A stretch of 64,000 nucleotides of DNA from Onchocerca lupi (taxonomy: Eukaryota; Nematoda; Chromadorea; Rhabditida; Onchocercidae). A model generated the notes under the pieces. The model saw only the letters and a program-made list of their open reading frames with translations. It did not search any database and was not told the DNA's origin. The position numbers and the translations under genes are program-made. Position 1 is the stretch's first letter. Each line of letters begins with the position of its first letter. Shown piece after piece: positions 11,501 to 26,500 of the stretch. The DNA is taken from assembly GCA_028564675.1 (NCBI GenBank), contig JAOVVO010000026.1, positions 1-64,000 on the forward strand, given 5' to 3'.

Positions 11501-14500
11501 AGAATTTTACAACTACTATGAGGATTTTCAGCTTTCTTAATTAATTTATAATGTATTGTTAGAATTCTTCAAGAAAATGTTCACTTGATTTTATTAACTT
11601 TGCAAAATTTTCAAAAATTCTGAAATATTTGTGATGAAAGTTAACTACTGCCATGAAAATATAAAATAATTTTTTTAATTTCTGAGTTTCATAGATTAGC
11701 AGTGTTTTTCCTTGCCATAATTTCAGTAAATAAATCTGCACAAATATCACATCATTTATTTTGTTTATTTAATGAAGAAGTGCAGTAAAATTAATGGGAA
11801 TTGTAAAGTGGTTTATTTTGGATTTTAATGAATTTGCCGCTGCTGATGGCAGCGGAAAATTCATTAAACTTCTTGTATTCAGAAGGACGAAGGAAGTTTC
11901 GGAAAGATTGAAGATGCAGTTCAGACGCTAAGAGCATAATGATGATGCACATATGGAAATAATATTGAATTGACACTTTTTAGTGAAAAAGACAAATTAT
12001 TTGGATAATAATCCATGCAAACACAGAAACATTGTGACAAACTTTTTTAAATTAAAAAATGTAGAAACTGGTGAGATGCACTGCATTTGTTATTCAAATC
12101 TATTGCAGTGACATAGATAGAAAATTGAAGTTGCATTTCATAGCTTTTAATTTTTTAGCACATTTTAATACACTTGTATATTAATTATAGAAATTGTGAA
12201 TTTCATTATAAAAAAAAAAATAAAACTATGATGACATCAATAAAGCGTCGATTACAACTGATATATCGATAGATTAATTAATGTTTGTAATAATTTTTCA
12301 AATAAATCAAATCAAACTTGAAAAGATTGATTGCTTCATTTATTTGTCTCATATCTATTGTAAACTATTAATAATATAGTCTAACCTACCATATTTATTT
12401 GCAGAAAAGATATTGCCATATGGAATAACTTGAGAATTTTGAATTTAAAATCTGTACTAAAATCTTTCATTTTTTGTTTCCGAAATTTAATACAAAAGTT
12501 GAAATTTAGTACATTTTTATGGTCGCTATATTGGACTGCTCATAGTTTTTATTCTTTTTCTATCTCCCATAGTAGCATCCCATCATTTTTCTTCCTGATA
12601 GCATCATTGCTCCTTTTCTGGAAATACTGGAATCCTTTTTCAATTTTTTAATTTCTTTCAAAAATAATCGTCTTAATTTTAATCTTAATTTTATTCGAAG
12701 ACAAAATACTTAATTTCATTTCGAAAAAAAGTGATTCTTTAGATAATATTTTCCAATTGTCCATTTTATAACTTCTTGTATTGGGTAGGTAAAATTTTGA
12801 AAAGTTATTTTATCTTTCGAAGCATTTTGATTTCATTCATTTTAAATTGATTGAAATGCTTAAATAATTTAATTTGTAGTCATATTTCTTCAGTCCAGAA
12901 AATTACAATTCAATGCTCATAAATTATCATCACAATACCAATAAACTATCATTGAAATCATTTCTCATTAATATATTAATTGTTTCAGATGCTTCATCAT
13001 CTGGAAATCATCAACCATTTTTGCACAGCTATCTGCAAGTACCACAGTCACATACATCACAATCAGGTCGATCCAATTCCTCAGTTGCCAGTATGCAATC
13101 TGATTTAGAGTCGTGTATCGGCGATATGCATTTTGAAGATGAACTTCTTGACGGAAAAGCCATCGGTTTGTATTTATTTTTTTCTATCACATTCTGTTAA
13201 TTATGCTCGAAAATTTATCATTGTCTTTTTTTGATAGTAAATATAAATGACTTATTTAACAATAAATACAGATTCGGATCGAACATAACTGAGACCAATG
13301 TATTTAACCTTTCAATTCGTTTTATCTAATATGCTTTTGACCAATATTTTTGAACAATTTTTTCAAAATATTCGAAGTCATTTTGTTGGGATGTAAAAAA
13401 AAAAATTGGAAGTTCGAAAAAAAAATACATGTCAAATAATGTATCGTTTTTGTGATGTGCTCTTTCACTGTTTCTTTTTCAACTTAATTCAATTCCTTCC
13501 ACCGAAAACAGAGCGATTAATTTAGTTTCGGTAGTTAATCGTCTTCTCACCTTCTTTTCAGCTCTGCCACAAAATAAATTTTTTTAAACTTTCTTAATAA
13601 AGTTTTCTCGCGAAGATGTCGCTTGCTCCGTTTTGACTGATTTTAGTTACTTGCTCTTCTTATCTTTTTAAAAGATGTAGTTAGCCTACAACAGATGCAA
13701 GTGCAACAGTGAATTTAGATATTCATTGGAATTGCTTTTAAAAAAAGAGCATTTTTTTTGCTGAGCAAAAGTTTAAAGTACTCACTATTAGTCTTGCAAT
13801 ACAAGTGATTCTTTATTCACTCATTTGCCTTCAACTTTTCTCTCTATTTGTAATATTTGAGTTTTTCCAATCTTAATTGTTGCACTGCAGATGTGTTGCG
13901 AATGTTACGTTGTCTTTGCTTTGCACAACTTAAAAGTTCGCAAAAAGAAGATTAACCGGGCTAATTTTGAATAATTCTGGAGAGAAAAGGAAAAGAAATT
14001 AAACGCTATCCTACTGGTCAAATCCCTTTTCGTGGAAATGCTAGCATTTATGGCTAGCTATCACTGCTTTTTCGAGCTTAACTTTCAATCGCTTCACTAG
14101 TTTTTTAATAGTTACACTTCCCTTACAATTCTGCATGCTATCAATGCCTCTAAACTGGAAAACAAACTTATCAATCAAGTGATCATCGACAGCCTGCTTT
14201 ATTACCCAACAGCAACCTTTCTCACATATCTAGCATTCGATCCAATTCATTCCGGTTGTTAAGCAATTCTTCACTCATATTCCTTCAGTCACAAGCAGTT
14301 ACTGCCTAGTTTGCTGATTTAAATCGCGATTGGATAACCATTAATCATTCCGCTTATGTCATCAGCACGCCATCCACGTCTTGAATTGACCGGCTATTGG
14401 CTTGTTAAATGTGAAAATAAGAAATAGAAAAGTGAACAAGTTGATTATTTTCTTCTTCTGAAACTTAGTACCATAATGCCAAACAATTTTGAAAAAAAAT

Positions 14501-17500
14501 TATTCTTTCAAAAAAAGAAACATTTCAGCACTTGCTTTAGATGATATCATTTCAATTTGAATTTAAATCCGAATTTTAAAATTATGTTAAAGAAAAACTA
14601 AAAAACATTTTTTGAAATATAGATTGAATGAATTGAAGCGCGACAATTTGTTGAGATTATTTCATTAGAATAAGTGCCGTTCAAAGAGAACAAAATATAA
14701 AAGAAAATAACTTTGATGACCGAAACAAAAATGGACATACGGAATTAGCCACTTCACAAAAAGATAACTCTATTTTTGCCAAGATGTGTAGTACTACCCT
14801 ATAAACAAAGTATTAATTTAAGATTTAGAAATCTTAAAAAGGAACAAAGCCTGTTTTCGTTTATTTCAATCGAATTGAAGTGCCATTGCTCTTGGCTTGT
14901 CCTGATTTTCTGCTTATTTTCATTGAAATTTTTCATATATTATACAAAGATAGTCCATTTGTAAGTAAAAAAATCATATGCAATCTAAGATTTTCGATGC
15001 CTTAAATTATTTTTGCAGTGAATTTTTCTAATAACTGCAAATAGACACCAGAACGATTAAATTTCTACTGACATATGGATAACTAGAAACAGCTGTGATT
15101 TGGATTGATCAATATCGAATGTTTTCGCTCGAAATCATATGATCTCAATATTTTGAACAAAAACATCGTTAAATTTTGATCTTTCTTTACCACCTAATTT
15201 CCTTTATCTTCTCGTTGTGACGCATTCTTTCCATTGTTCCATTTCTGCTTGACAACTAAAATCCATTAGAATTCTTTTTTTTTTTCTTTTGTGGACTAAA
15301 ATCCATTAGCAGTATTTTTTTCGTACTTAAACTAAACAACGCAAGACAAGAAACAAGGAAGATGTCTGTTAGTCATAAACATTTGCGCATCCGTATGCTC
15401 ATGCATATATATATATATACATTTATATTTTGAATTTTCATGCGTGTGTGTATATTTGAGACTCAAAAAGTTATTAAATATCGAATACATCACAGCCCGA
15501 GGGAACAAAACTGAGGATGTGAAGTGGAATAGGCTTCAAGTAAGGTTGTCCGGTTATTTCTTTTTCGGTAAAGCCCAATAGTGTATTCACCCTTGGGAAT
15601 GAACTTTTCAAATATTTTTGAAAGCAAAAGCCATGATGGGAAACATCTCATCCACTATGTACATGCACATTTGCTGTTAGTTATTCCAAGTGCTTCTTGG
15701 CAGATTTTTTGATTCGCATGAACGATTAATCCTTTTCACTGGAAATCTCATAGATTCGTTGCTTTTTTTTTCTTGCCTCTTCCATCAACTTTTGTTTTCT
15801 CAAATTTTCCTCCTCGTTTATCCATTTTTTTTTTCTATTCCATACCGAAAACAGCATGATTAATATATTTTATGAAATAGTCTTTTTGAAAATGCAGTGC
15901 ATTTTTGGCAATAAATTATAAAATAATATATCAATTTTATTTGATAATATGCTGATTGGAGCAATTTTAGATAATGGAACGAATTTGATTTAGCAACCTT
16001 TTACATCTTTACTAACTAATTTCACTTACTCGACGACATACTAATTATTAGTAACTCATTATCTTCTATGTACCACTTATCACTAAGCTTAATATAGTTG
16101 ACTTTGTCAAATGATATGTAATGAGCCTGATTAATAGTGGAAACGAGAGCCGAGAATCTCATACACAAATATTTGTTCATTTTTTAATGAAGAGCCAGCA
16201 AAAGTGGCATAACATACGCTTAAATATCAACATGATAAATCTGAAAGAATCGGCCTAATAATTTGTGGAACTTACAGAACTCGAAATGATAATATATCCT
16301 CCTCCATCGAAATATATTGGCAAATTAGAAGTTTAATGGATCACTTTAAGCTTTAAATTACACATTGATGTCACATCAAATGTGTATTTTGTTTTTGTTA
16401 TATCTTGAATTCTTCATTTACTTTTTTCAGCAATATGAAGAAGGATCTAACCTAGATTCTAAGCCAATGACAATTCTCATAAGTTATTTGAAATTATGCT
16501 TTTTGGATCTTTTTTATGATAATTCATTTTATTTTGCTTTTCAAATTTCTGAGTAGCTAAGAGCAAAATTTAAAAAACCACCAAATTTCGAGAGTGGAAT
16601 AATGGAAAATGATGCTGTTTTATTTTTTATAAAAACTAAAGCAAAACAAAACACTTCATCGTAGGATAATTAAAAATGTTTGCAAAAAGTCAATTAACAA
16701 TTGAAATCGTGGAGTTTTATTTTATCGAAGTTATAATATTTCCAATATACAAGGAAGCAGTTCAGTGCGTTTTGACGATATTTAGTACATTGCATCGAAA
16801 CTGATCGTCAAAAATATCTATTATTCTTTTTAAATGAAGAGAAAGATTGTGCTATTTATGCATTCGATTTTTTTGAGGATATAGCAGTTTTTAGAAATAC
16901 ACCTGATAAAATATTCTTAAAATTTCTTATATCATTATCAATGCAATGACTCGGATATAATCACATTTTAAAGGAGGTAAAAGATGGAAGCACAATCTTT
17001 CAAGCGGCCTTTTTCAGCATTAATGTCTTTTATGGAAATCTGATAATTTTCAAGTCTTTTTCTTCCCGAATGATTAAAATTAGAAAAGATAGTGCAGAAA
17101 TAATAATAGATTTTTATTTCTTTAAATATATTCTCGCTGATCATCTCATGTCTTCGTTAAAGCTTTTCGTTTATTTATTTAGTTCATCGCTCTTCATCCA
17201 TCCCCTAATCCGGGATCAAGTTTTGCTATTGATAAGATGTTCAATTTGCACTGAACCTTTTTCATTTTGTATTCTAATTATAAACATCTCAGTCTTTTTC
17301 TCTTCATGCAAACACTATCGAGAATGAGAGGTCTTTCAATTTTTTTTAAGCTGTAGAGTAGAATAATTGGAATTAATTATTAACAAAAATACGATTAAAT
17401 TATGACAAATAAAAATTTAGGGTTTCTTTTCTACGATACGGCTAATTTCAAATCATTTAAGATTATGAAGCGAATGAATGCAGAAATTGATGAAATTTTC

Positions 17501-20500
17501 TTCAGCTTTGAAAACTTAATGAAGCTCATCAATTTGCCTAACTCACTTATCTTCACAGTCGCCACCTTTCCTAGCATGTTGACATTATTCTCTTTTCATC
17601 CATTTTTTACGACTTCGTCATAGCTGGATAAGCAATATCTTATCGCACTGACGTCTTAGCAATCTAATTTGAATATAGTATGCTTACTGAAGTGATCACT
17701 GATTACTTTCTGTTACTACCGTCATACCTTTTTCCAGATAGAAAAGGATTTCATGTTGATTTAATGCGTTTATTCTCTTTCTTTTTTTTTGTCGAAGAAA
17801 TTAAACTTTTTGCGTTTTAAACACAGACATTTTTTTCTAGTCTAAAAACTTCAAAAAATGATAGAGAAAAACTTGCAAATCTTAATTAAGCATGCTTGTT
17901 TTCTTTTTACCTGATAATATAAACTTCCTTTCTATCAAATCAATTTGACACTCAACCATTTCAACTAACTGGAACTTCTCGTACTCAAAGTTTAGATGAA
18001 AATTTATTTAAGGATTCATTAAGAGAACATCGTATCGTAACAAACTGTGATAAATTAATTACTTTCATTGCTAATCATTCATATCAGTCTACATTCCGAT
18101 AAAAATAAATAAAAAAGCGCTAGGTGCATAGAGAATTAAAACAAAAACATATTGGAAAATGTCTGATCTAATGCTGTTTTAAAAATTGGCAGGGGTATGG
18201 CCAGGAAATTCGAATATTTCTTTGAGTAGTTTGGTGACCAAGATAGGCCCAGATCATTTGGTAATATCAGCAAGTCGGGAACTGGATTTAGAAGTAGCTG
18301 AGATGGGAATCTTTCCTCTGCACAAAGAGTTTTATGGCATCTTTGTGAATATATAGAATTTTTAGTCCTTTTTCAGTAATCTTTTGTTACAGTTTTGTAC
18401 ATTCAAAGGAACTATAAAAAGATTAGTACGAATTAATTTAGCTAAGAAATTTTAATAATACTTACGATTGATCGTTCTTCCGCAAGTAATCTCAATGATT
18501 TTTTAATTTTTTTTAAATTAAAAACTGTTGCAAACTAATGCTCATTTTCTCGGCTCTTTTTTGTCATTTTTTTATAGACTAAAGAAAAATGTAGAATTTT
18601 TCTTATGTCTGCCGAAATTCATTCCGAAGAGTTCCAATCTTTAATTTTTTCAAAAATGCTTCCATATGAAAAACAAATGATGTTGGCATCAGGCGTTATC
18701 CTTTTCATTCTAGGAGTACACATATGAATATGTTGGATTTGGATTTGTTCAACTTCTATTTCAAAAAAATACATGCACTGTATCGATTTTTTCATGCAAA
18801 CTTCATGATTACTCTTATGATATCAGAGGAGGAGTTCGCAAAGCTCTCTTGGGTTCTTCGAATTCAAACAATCGTCAAAGAATTCCATAAAATAGAAACA
18901 ACTTTTGAATTTTATCGTGTTATATTCTGTCATTAAAATATCTTCCTTGCTTCTTACACCACTATCATCACCATATATTGACTTTTTTCTTTCTTATCCA
19001 AACATCGTTCAAAATTATAAAATGATAGTAAAGGGAGGAAGTCAGCTTCTCCTTAACTCCCCATGTCATATCCCTTTTCTTCCTCACAATAATAAGAAAA
19101 TTCAGCTAATTGAGCAAACGACAAGCGGTAAAGCGGAAACTAATTATTTTAGCCAACTTCTTAGCAATTCTGTTTGCAGAATTCAGATTTCTTTCAAAGC
19201 CTTTAGATAAAGAAATGAGGTACTGCTAAAGAGCTTATCCTGCACTTAAAAATGAGCGAAGTGGCTGAACAGAAAAGTCTTGCACAATTTTTTTTAGTAG
19301 AAAAAAGGATCTGCAAATTTCTTTGCCGAATTAGCTACCTGAAGATATCAGGAAAATCGCGAAACTTCTTTAACTTCTTTCCTCTCCTCTTAGTCCTTGT
19401 CCTTTCTTTGTCCTGTCCACTTTTTTTTTCAAAGTTATGATCAATATTAGACAACCTCTATATAAGTTCAAGTAAAAAAATTGAAGAAAATGGAAAGAAA
19501 TGCTTGAATTCTGTAAACGAAAATTGGAATCGAATTTCCTGTTTACAGCAATTCATCTTTCCAGCTTTTTAATTGGTATCTACCAATGAGTAAATAAGTA
19601 GCTCCTTTATTTATCTTACGGTAACCTATTATATCAAATTAACGAAGAATCACGTCTTTATTGCTCCACCTTCTTTTCAATTCTTATTTTATTTTCTTTT
19701 CTCTCTCCATTCATATCGATTTGATAAGTAGAAACAGTAGTCTTAATTAGTAATCAATGCATTATCATTTTCTAAGAACTGATAACAATTAGTCATAGTG
19801 AAGAGAACACACGTTAACAATTGTTAATGGATGATATTTATGGGAATAATATTCCAGTGAGATCTATTCTCTAGCTCATTCTTTATTTTTCCAGTCATTC
19901 AAGAAAACTGTACTGTTTTCAGTTTTTCTGTTTATGGAAATTGTTTATTATTTACCTCACATAATTCTTTTTATAATTTCAGTACTCTTTTTTATTACTC
20001 TTTTTGTGCTTCGTCCAATGGTCAGTAATTAATTATATATATATATATATATATATCTGAAGAGAGACTTCGAAGCTTTTTTCACGAATAATTTATTCTC
20101 GAATGGCATTACAATAGTGCAGTACTTCGAACTGCTCTTATTTCACATTTTCCATTAAAATCAAGCAAGCTTAGAACTATGATCTGCTAATAATTAATAA
20201 TTATTACCATCGTCCATCGTGGGTGGAAAGATGAAAGTTGGAGAAGGGATGATGAAACTTGCAAAATTATTGCGATGAAGTTAAGTAGCCACGTGGGAAT
20301 AGCCAGAAAAATATTTCGCAAATTTCTCTTAATTCTAGAATAGAACTAAGAAATCAATTCAGCGACATCAGAAAATAGTTTTCTTTGAAATGAACTTAGA
20401 ATGAATGCTACTAGATTAGCGCGTTTCGATTTTTCTTTGTTTGTGCTTTCTGCTTTTTTAAAAATACCGTTTTTCTTATATTCAATTTGATCAATAATTA

Positions 20501-23500
20501 GCTTCCCTCTCTGCTGCTCAAAGCGTTCCTTTTTATGTCATTGAATTATGTCTTCCATTTTATTTTTTTTTATCATATTAATTTCGCCAACAAGTTATTT
20601 CTTTTTTCATATTTATTTATCAACAATTTGGGATTTCTTTTTTTGAAATTCAGATAATATTTTTGATCTTGTAAAAATATTTATTTTTACAAGATCAAAA
20701 ATATTATCATTAAATAATTTGAGTCCTATCAACTGTTCTAATAAACTACCAATCAAGTATTTGAAAAAATACACTTCCTGCTTTTCTCAAAATATAAATA
20801 GTGCCTAAATATACTTACCACTTTCATCCATTTTTTTCCGCCAATTACAATAACCATAATTTTCAGAGACGTTTCGATGAATCCATAAATTTATTGCAAG
20901 TTTCGTTACTCGCATCAATAACTCACAAAAATCGAGTTACAAAACTGTGCATTGAATTTGTGAAATTTTTTCTTGGAATTATTATTTCTGTTTCTTTCAT
21001 TTTAGTATTTCTGAATCTTAGCACTTCTTAACTTCTCAAGCTAATAGTTAAACTCCACGTGGCTATCTTACATTTTTGAATCATCTGAGAAGTTTCAGTA
21101 TTTCTTTAACTTTGTTTTTGAATTTGCTTTTGACATTTTCATTAGTATTAAATTATTAAAGGTGCAAAAAAAGCAAAAAATTTTTTTCTTCACTTCCCTT
21201 GCTATCATTACGTCATTTTTAATTCAGCTTTTCTCTTCGAAATTCACTATCTTTTTCATTTGTATAGAAAAAAATCAAATATTATTCTTCATTAATATGT
21301 TTGGCAGGGAAAATTAAAAGATGATTTGCTATACAAATTAAAGATTAAAAAAAAATTGAGTAAATTAAAGTCCAGACTGAAAATGAATTGAAAGTTTATA
21401 ATGAAGTGGTTGGAAATGGATGCTAATGATGTTATTGCCATCAAAATTCTAAAATTTTTGAAACGTGATACGCTCATCCGGATTATACCACATCCAGATG
21501 AAATTATCAATTCTTCATTATCAAACTTTTACTTAAATCTTTTTCATGAAAATTTTGTTGAAATCAAAGTGAATATCTAAAAAGCTTCATAACTTATTAA
21601 CCAAATTTCACAGCCATCTAACATGCTCTTTTCACTATATGCCGACAATTTGAAAAAGTACATTTTTTTAAAATTTGGAGAAAACAAAAGATAGGTTTTT
21701 ATTTATCTGAAGATTCTCTCCTCGATTTTTCGTCGGCAGTGCATGGCATAAATCAATATTCCAAAAATTTTCCCTCTCAGACTTATTAATGTTGTCTATG
21801 GATTCCACAGAAAGTCAAAAGCAGAAGACATTTTGGAAATAAACGTTAAATTAAAGTCTAGCAACAATATTTCTTTTCATCAGAGCTTTTTCTCAAAGTA
21901 TTTTGAATACTTGTAAATGATAGAAACCATCGAGGGTTAATATCGCACTTTCGTCGATTTCAACCTTTTCAATTCGAAAATTTCAAAATAGAGTCCAAGG
22001 AAAATTAGGTATAAACAATATTAATATTTTAAACGATATACATTTAATATTATTTTCAAATTGCATCTTTTACGTCTTTCTTAATTTACTAGTTCAATAG
22101 CATTTGATTTAAAACTTTTGACTTCTAAGAGCAGTTTGATATTATGCCTTTAAATTGCTATCCAATTAGTGATGAATTGATAACGATTGTTTCGTTTGTC
22201 AAGAAAAAGACAATATTTTGTAAAATGAATAGCAGTCTTCTAACAGTAATAAAGGAAGAAAGATAAGTGAATGGAGAAGGAGGAGTGGATTAGGCAAAGA
22301 ATTGCTGATCTTGAATTATTTTCATTTTGTAGTGAATGAATCCAAGCTTTTTCAAACTCTTTTCATTGGATTTTTATTAAAGAAAATTAACAAAATAGCA
22401 GTCGTTAAAAATTTGATTTTCGATTTTTTTCTTGACAGAAGAAATGACGAATTCATTGAGATTCTGTGCAGGGTGTAAAGCTTACATCTTCCTTCCATCC
22501 ATCCACATGTCAGTTGGCACCTCCTTTTGATGTATTGAAGAATTTGTTAGTTTGTATCCACGCAGCATCTTCTTTCTCTTCGTTTCTTAGAATCATTATG
22601 CACAAATCTTGTTTACTCAGTTTGGATTATTTTGGATTATTTCATCGATCACAAACGCATAAAAATGTCACCCATATCTGGCTACACATTCAAAGCGCAT
22701 GCCAGTTTTTCAGATTTGTTACACATATTCAAACATGAAATTAAATACAAAGATCACTTTCTTTCTTTTTTTTTTTTTCATTCCTAAGCGTTTCAAAAGA
22801 CCAAATCTTTTTGCATTCTCACATGTCTGTTTTTTCATTTTGACCATAGTGTCAAAGTTTCTGACTGTCCAAGACGTGAATAACAAGCATGTAAAATCCA
22901 GATGCATCATCAGGCTCTAAAATTACATGAATTTTTCGTTGGCAAAAATGATATATTCCATTGAACGCTATGTTCGAATTTGATCTTTTTAAACCTCAAA
23001 ATGCATATTTATAGTTTCAGTGAAAAATGGAAAAATTCGTGATTCGAATGAATTTCATTTGAATGTAAGCAGATTTATAACTGTTCCGTGAAATGATTTC
23101 TGTTGTTCCTGTTATCTAAGAATACATGAAAACTAATTTTTTACGATGTCAGCAGCTCCAACTGAAGAGAAAAAACTGCTATCGGAGAAAAAGGCTCGTT
23201 CACGGTCGTTAAAAATCAGTTGTGGCAATAAGGATTGTAGTAGTGCTGAAGTACCATTTGTTTCGTTGCCAGTTGAAATACCTTTCTCGAATTCAGAAAA
23301 ATCTGTCGAATCAACACGACCCCGACGACTTTTCTCAACATCATATCAGACACCACTAGCCAAAACACTGGCTCACAAAAAGTTGCGTAAATACGCCAGT
23401 GAAACTTGCTTCTCATTGGAAACAAGCAGTTCTTCAGATCTTTTGCCGAAAGAAAAAGACGTAAGGACAGCTACTGGCAAAAACAAAATATTTTCGGTAC

Positions 23501-26500
23501 AACCTGTTAATACTGCTACTAGTGGTATGGTACTTCGGGATGGTACTATTCAGTATTCTCAACGTATTAAAGGTGAAGATTCGGAGGGTGAGGCAAGCTG
23601 CTCCGGAAGTGATGCCACCTTAGCCAGCATGATAGTGACTCCAATTTTACGGCACAAATCGCACCGATGCCGTCTGAGCCGACCGAAAAGTTCAACTTGT
23701 AAGGGTGGAGCATCTCTTTCCTCGGATATTTTCAATACTCCGACATCAGCTACAGTACCGTCCATCGCTTCTTTTCACCAAAACATGAAAGAACGTCAGG
23801 ACAGTATTTATTATTACTTAGACGATGACAGTTTGCACGAATTCGACGATGAGAAAGGTAACTTATTTCATAAATTTTTCCATATTTTTCAATTCAGAAA
23901 ATTTGGAGAAACAACTGAAGAAATAACTCAATTATTTGCTTCTCCATTACTTTTTTGATTTCTCACTTCTTTTTCTAAATTTAATTCAGTAAGTATTTGA
24001 CTGAACACAATCTAAGAGTTAAAAAATTCGAAAAACAAATTTCTATGTTAAATTAATGATAATCCAAACGCAGATTAACGGAAGGAAAAATCAATTTCTT
24101 GAATAAAGTATTGATTTTTTTCGGAAAAAATCAATTTCTTGAATAAAATACTTAATTTTTATCAAATCATATAATAAAAATTAAAATAATTTATAAGATT
24201 ACCTGTAAAATTTTCAAAAGAGAATATATGCAATGTTTCGCAAAGCATGCAACATTTTTATTTAGTTTTTTTATTAGATGCAAAATTTGTCTTTAATTAT
24301 CTCTTCGATTTATGAATCTTCATGTTTCGTGGACAAAAATTTTTCTTTTAAATTAATTTTTCTCTAAAAATCACTCACACAGAATCTTCATCAACTAAAA
24401 AAAAGTAATGGTTATATACATAAAAACTTCTCTAGCATAATATGACCTGGCTCTGCAATTCTAAAATTTTCAGATGCTTTCTTCATTTTTATAACTGTCG
24501 TCATTTTGTCTTAAACATCGATTTACTTCTTCACATCATGTCTTTTAACTTGCAAAGTGCAAGAATGGGACAATTTATGATTCCAGCTTATAAAAGCTTC
24601 CCATCCGGTTCTGTTAGTATATTTTGCATTAACATTAAATATTTGTCAAGAAACATGCAACGCTTTTTTGTCTCAAATTAAAAGCACCCCATTTCAAATG
24701 ATAAAAAACGTACTTATTATTAGTAACTTTTCGAAATTGATCAAATCAGTCGGAATTGCTGAAAACGATATTTATTATATCAATCTGGAATAAAAATTAC
24801 AAATCCAAAATGAAAAAATCGAAGAATGAAACTTCCATGAAAGTGTAAAATGTCATCTTTTTTTGTGAGTGTGAATGGCTCATATAAAGTTACGAAAAAA
24901 AAAGGAAAAGGAAAAAAAAGACAAAAAATGGAAATAAAAGTAGATCTTATTGAATTTTAACAATCTTCTGAAATTTAAAAGTCTCAAAAATTGAAATCAA
25001 TTCAGATACTTTTCCAGTCAGATTCTTAAAGCACTTTTTATCTTTCAGCTCTTATTCCTATATTCTTTTTCAAAGTTAGTATGAATAATGAAGAAGTAGC
25101 TTGGTGTTCCTTAATTCATAATGGCTAACTTCAAAAAAACACAATGGTCTAAGTCGTTTAATCGTTTAAATTATTTTAATTACTTGGGTTGCAATTTGTA
25201 TATTTTAATTTATCAAATTTCACGTCTTTGAAATCAGCTGGAGCGTATACTCAGCATTTAATGGATATTTAGAAAGGTACTTTTTGTAATTCATAAGTTA
25301 GATTTGCTAAACTGCCACAAAATTCAATTTAATCCCGATAGCATCGAAGTCGGCGAAAATAGAGGCGCGAATCCAAAAAAAAAAAAAAAAAGAAAGAAAG
25401 AAATTGGCATGCATTCCTAATTTTCGATCCATACTTAGAAATCATTAAAAGATTGTAGAATATACAATTTTAGGATAAATTATTGAAATTTTTTGGTAAT
25501 TATTGAAATTTAACTCCTATTAGATATTTCCGGTCCTTTTACATTTCTCTTATTCTTTCCATCTATTGCAGACAGTTATATTCATTAATTACAAGTGCAT
25601 CATTCTCTCAAAATTTATTTAATTACACAAAAATGTACGGTTCGTATTATCGCAGTGCCAGTATGGAGTGATACTTTAAAACTTCGAATACTTTCTCTCC
25701 GAATCAAATTTTGAAAAAAAAAATGTTCGCTTAGTACTGCAGTAATTCTTCTACTTAATTTCGAAAAAAATACACCTGTCAGCATCACAGCACGCTTTTT
25801 GACTTCTCATCCATCATCCTCGAAACCATTTGATTCTTTAATCTTTATGGAGCATTGTATCTTAAGATTATAATTTTCATTTTCCTTTTTAACTTCTCCT
25901 TTAATTTAAATCACATTTCAAAACGTTCTTTTTCTTTGTGAAGAAAAAAAGTGAGAAAAGTCTGCTTCTTTGGTAGTTTTCTGCACCAGTTCAAAGGTTA
26001 ATGATTAACAGCAGTAAGAAACAAGCAGTATGTGAATCACAGCACTCTCATAAGTTGCATATCTTTAACGAATTCTGAGAAATGAATTAAGAAATCCAAT
26101 AATTTGTACCAAGATCATATACACTTCGCTCGGAATTCTTTCCATCTCTTTTCTCATTTGTAATTTGTCGTTTTCAGACGTTCGGCGAAAGTATCGATAC
26201 TTTATAAGAGGCAAAAAATTCTAGTTGAAAATTAACAGGGAACATAGTGATCATAAATATTCAAGTGCTTACACATTTTCGATGTGAAAACTAGAAATAA
26301 AACACAGTGAAAGATCAAAGATTTGTTTCTTGATGTTCAGTACAAAAGAAAACCATTGCAAACATTGATAAACCGATGAAGGAACAGTTGCTTCAGAATA
26401 TTTAATTAAAACTAAATTCATGCCAATTTGTTTGCTTCTTCGATAGATTAGAAGAAAATTAAATTATGAATTAAAACTTTTTTCGTATTCCCACAATTCT

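Larger units (their letters stand above)
18358..23152. other. Intron, no supported gene
   Basis: AT-rich. Open frames at 18905-19210 (+, contains IVKGGSQLLLNSPCHIPFLP) and 22466-22738 (+, preceded by CTGTGCAG) look mildly coding but lack paired splice sites. The palindrome, the microsatellite and the 21.3 kb island are listed separately. Confidence 0.35.

Noticed and set aside
12430..12651. 73-codon hydrophobic ORF
   Set aside because: The Phe/Ser/Leu bias is what T-rich intron sequence gives. No splice sites.
16971..16990. AGGAGG followed by ATG, like a bacterial ribosome binding site
   Set aside because: Eukaryotic intronic context. The ORF is only 19 codons.
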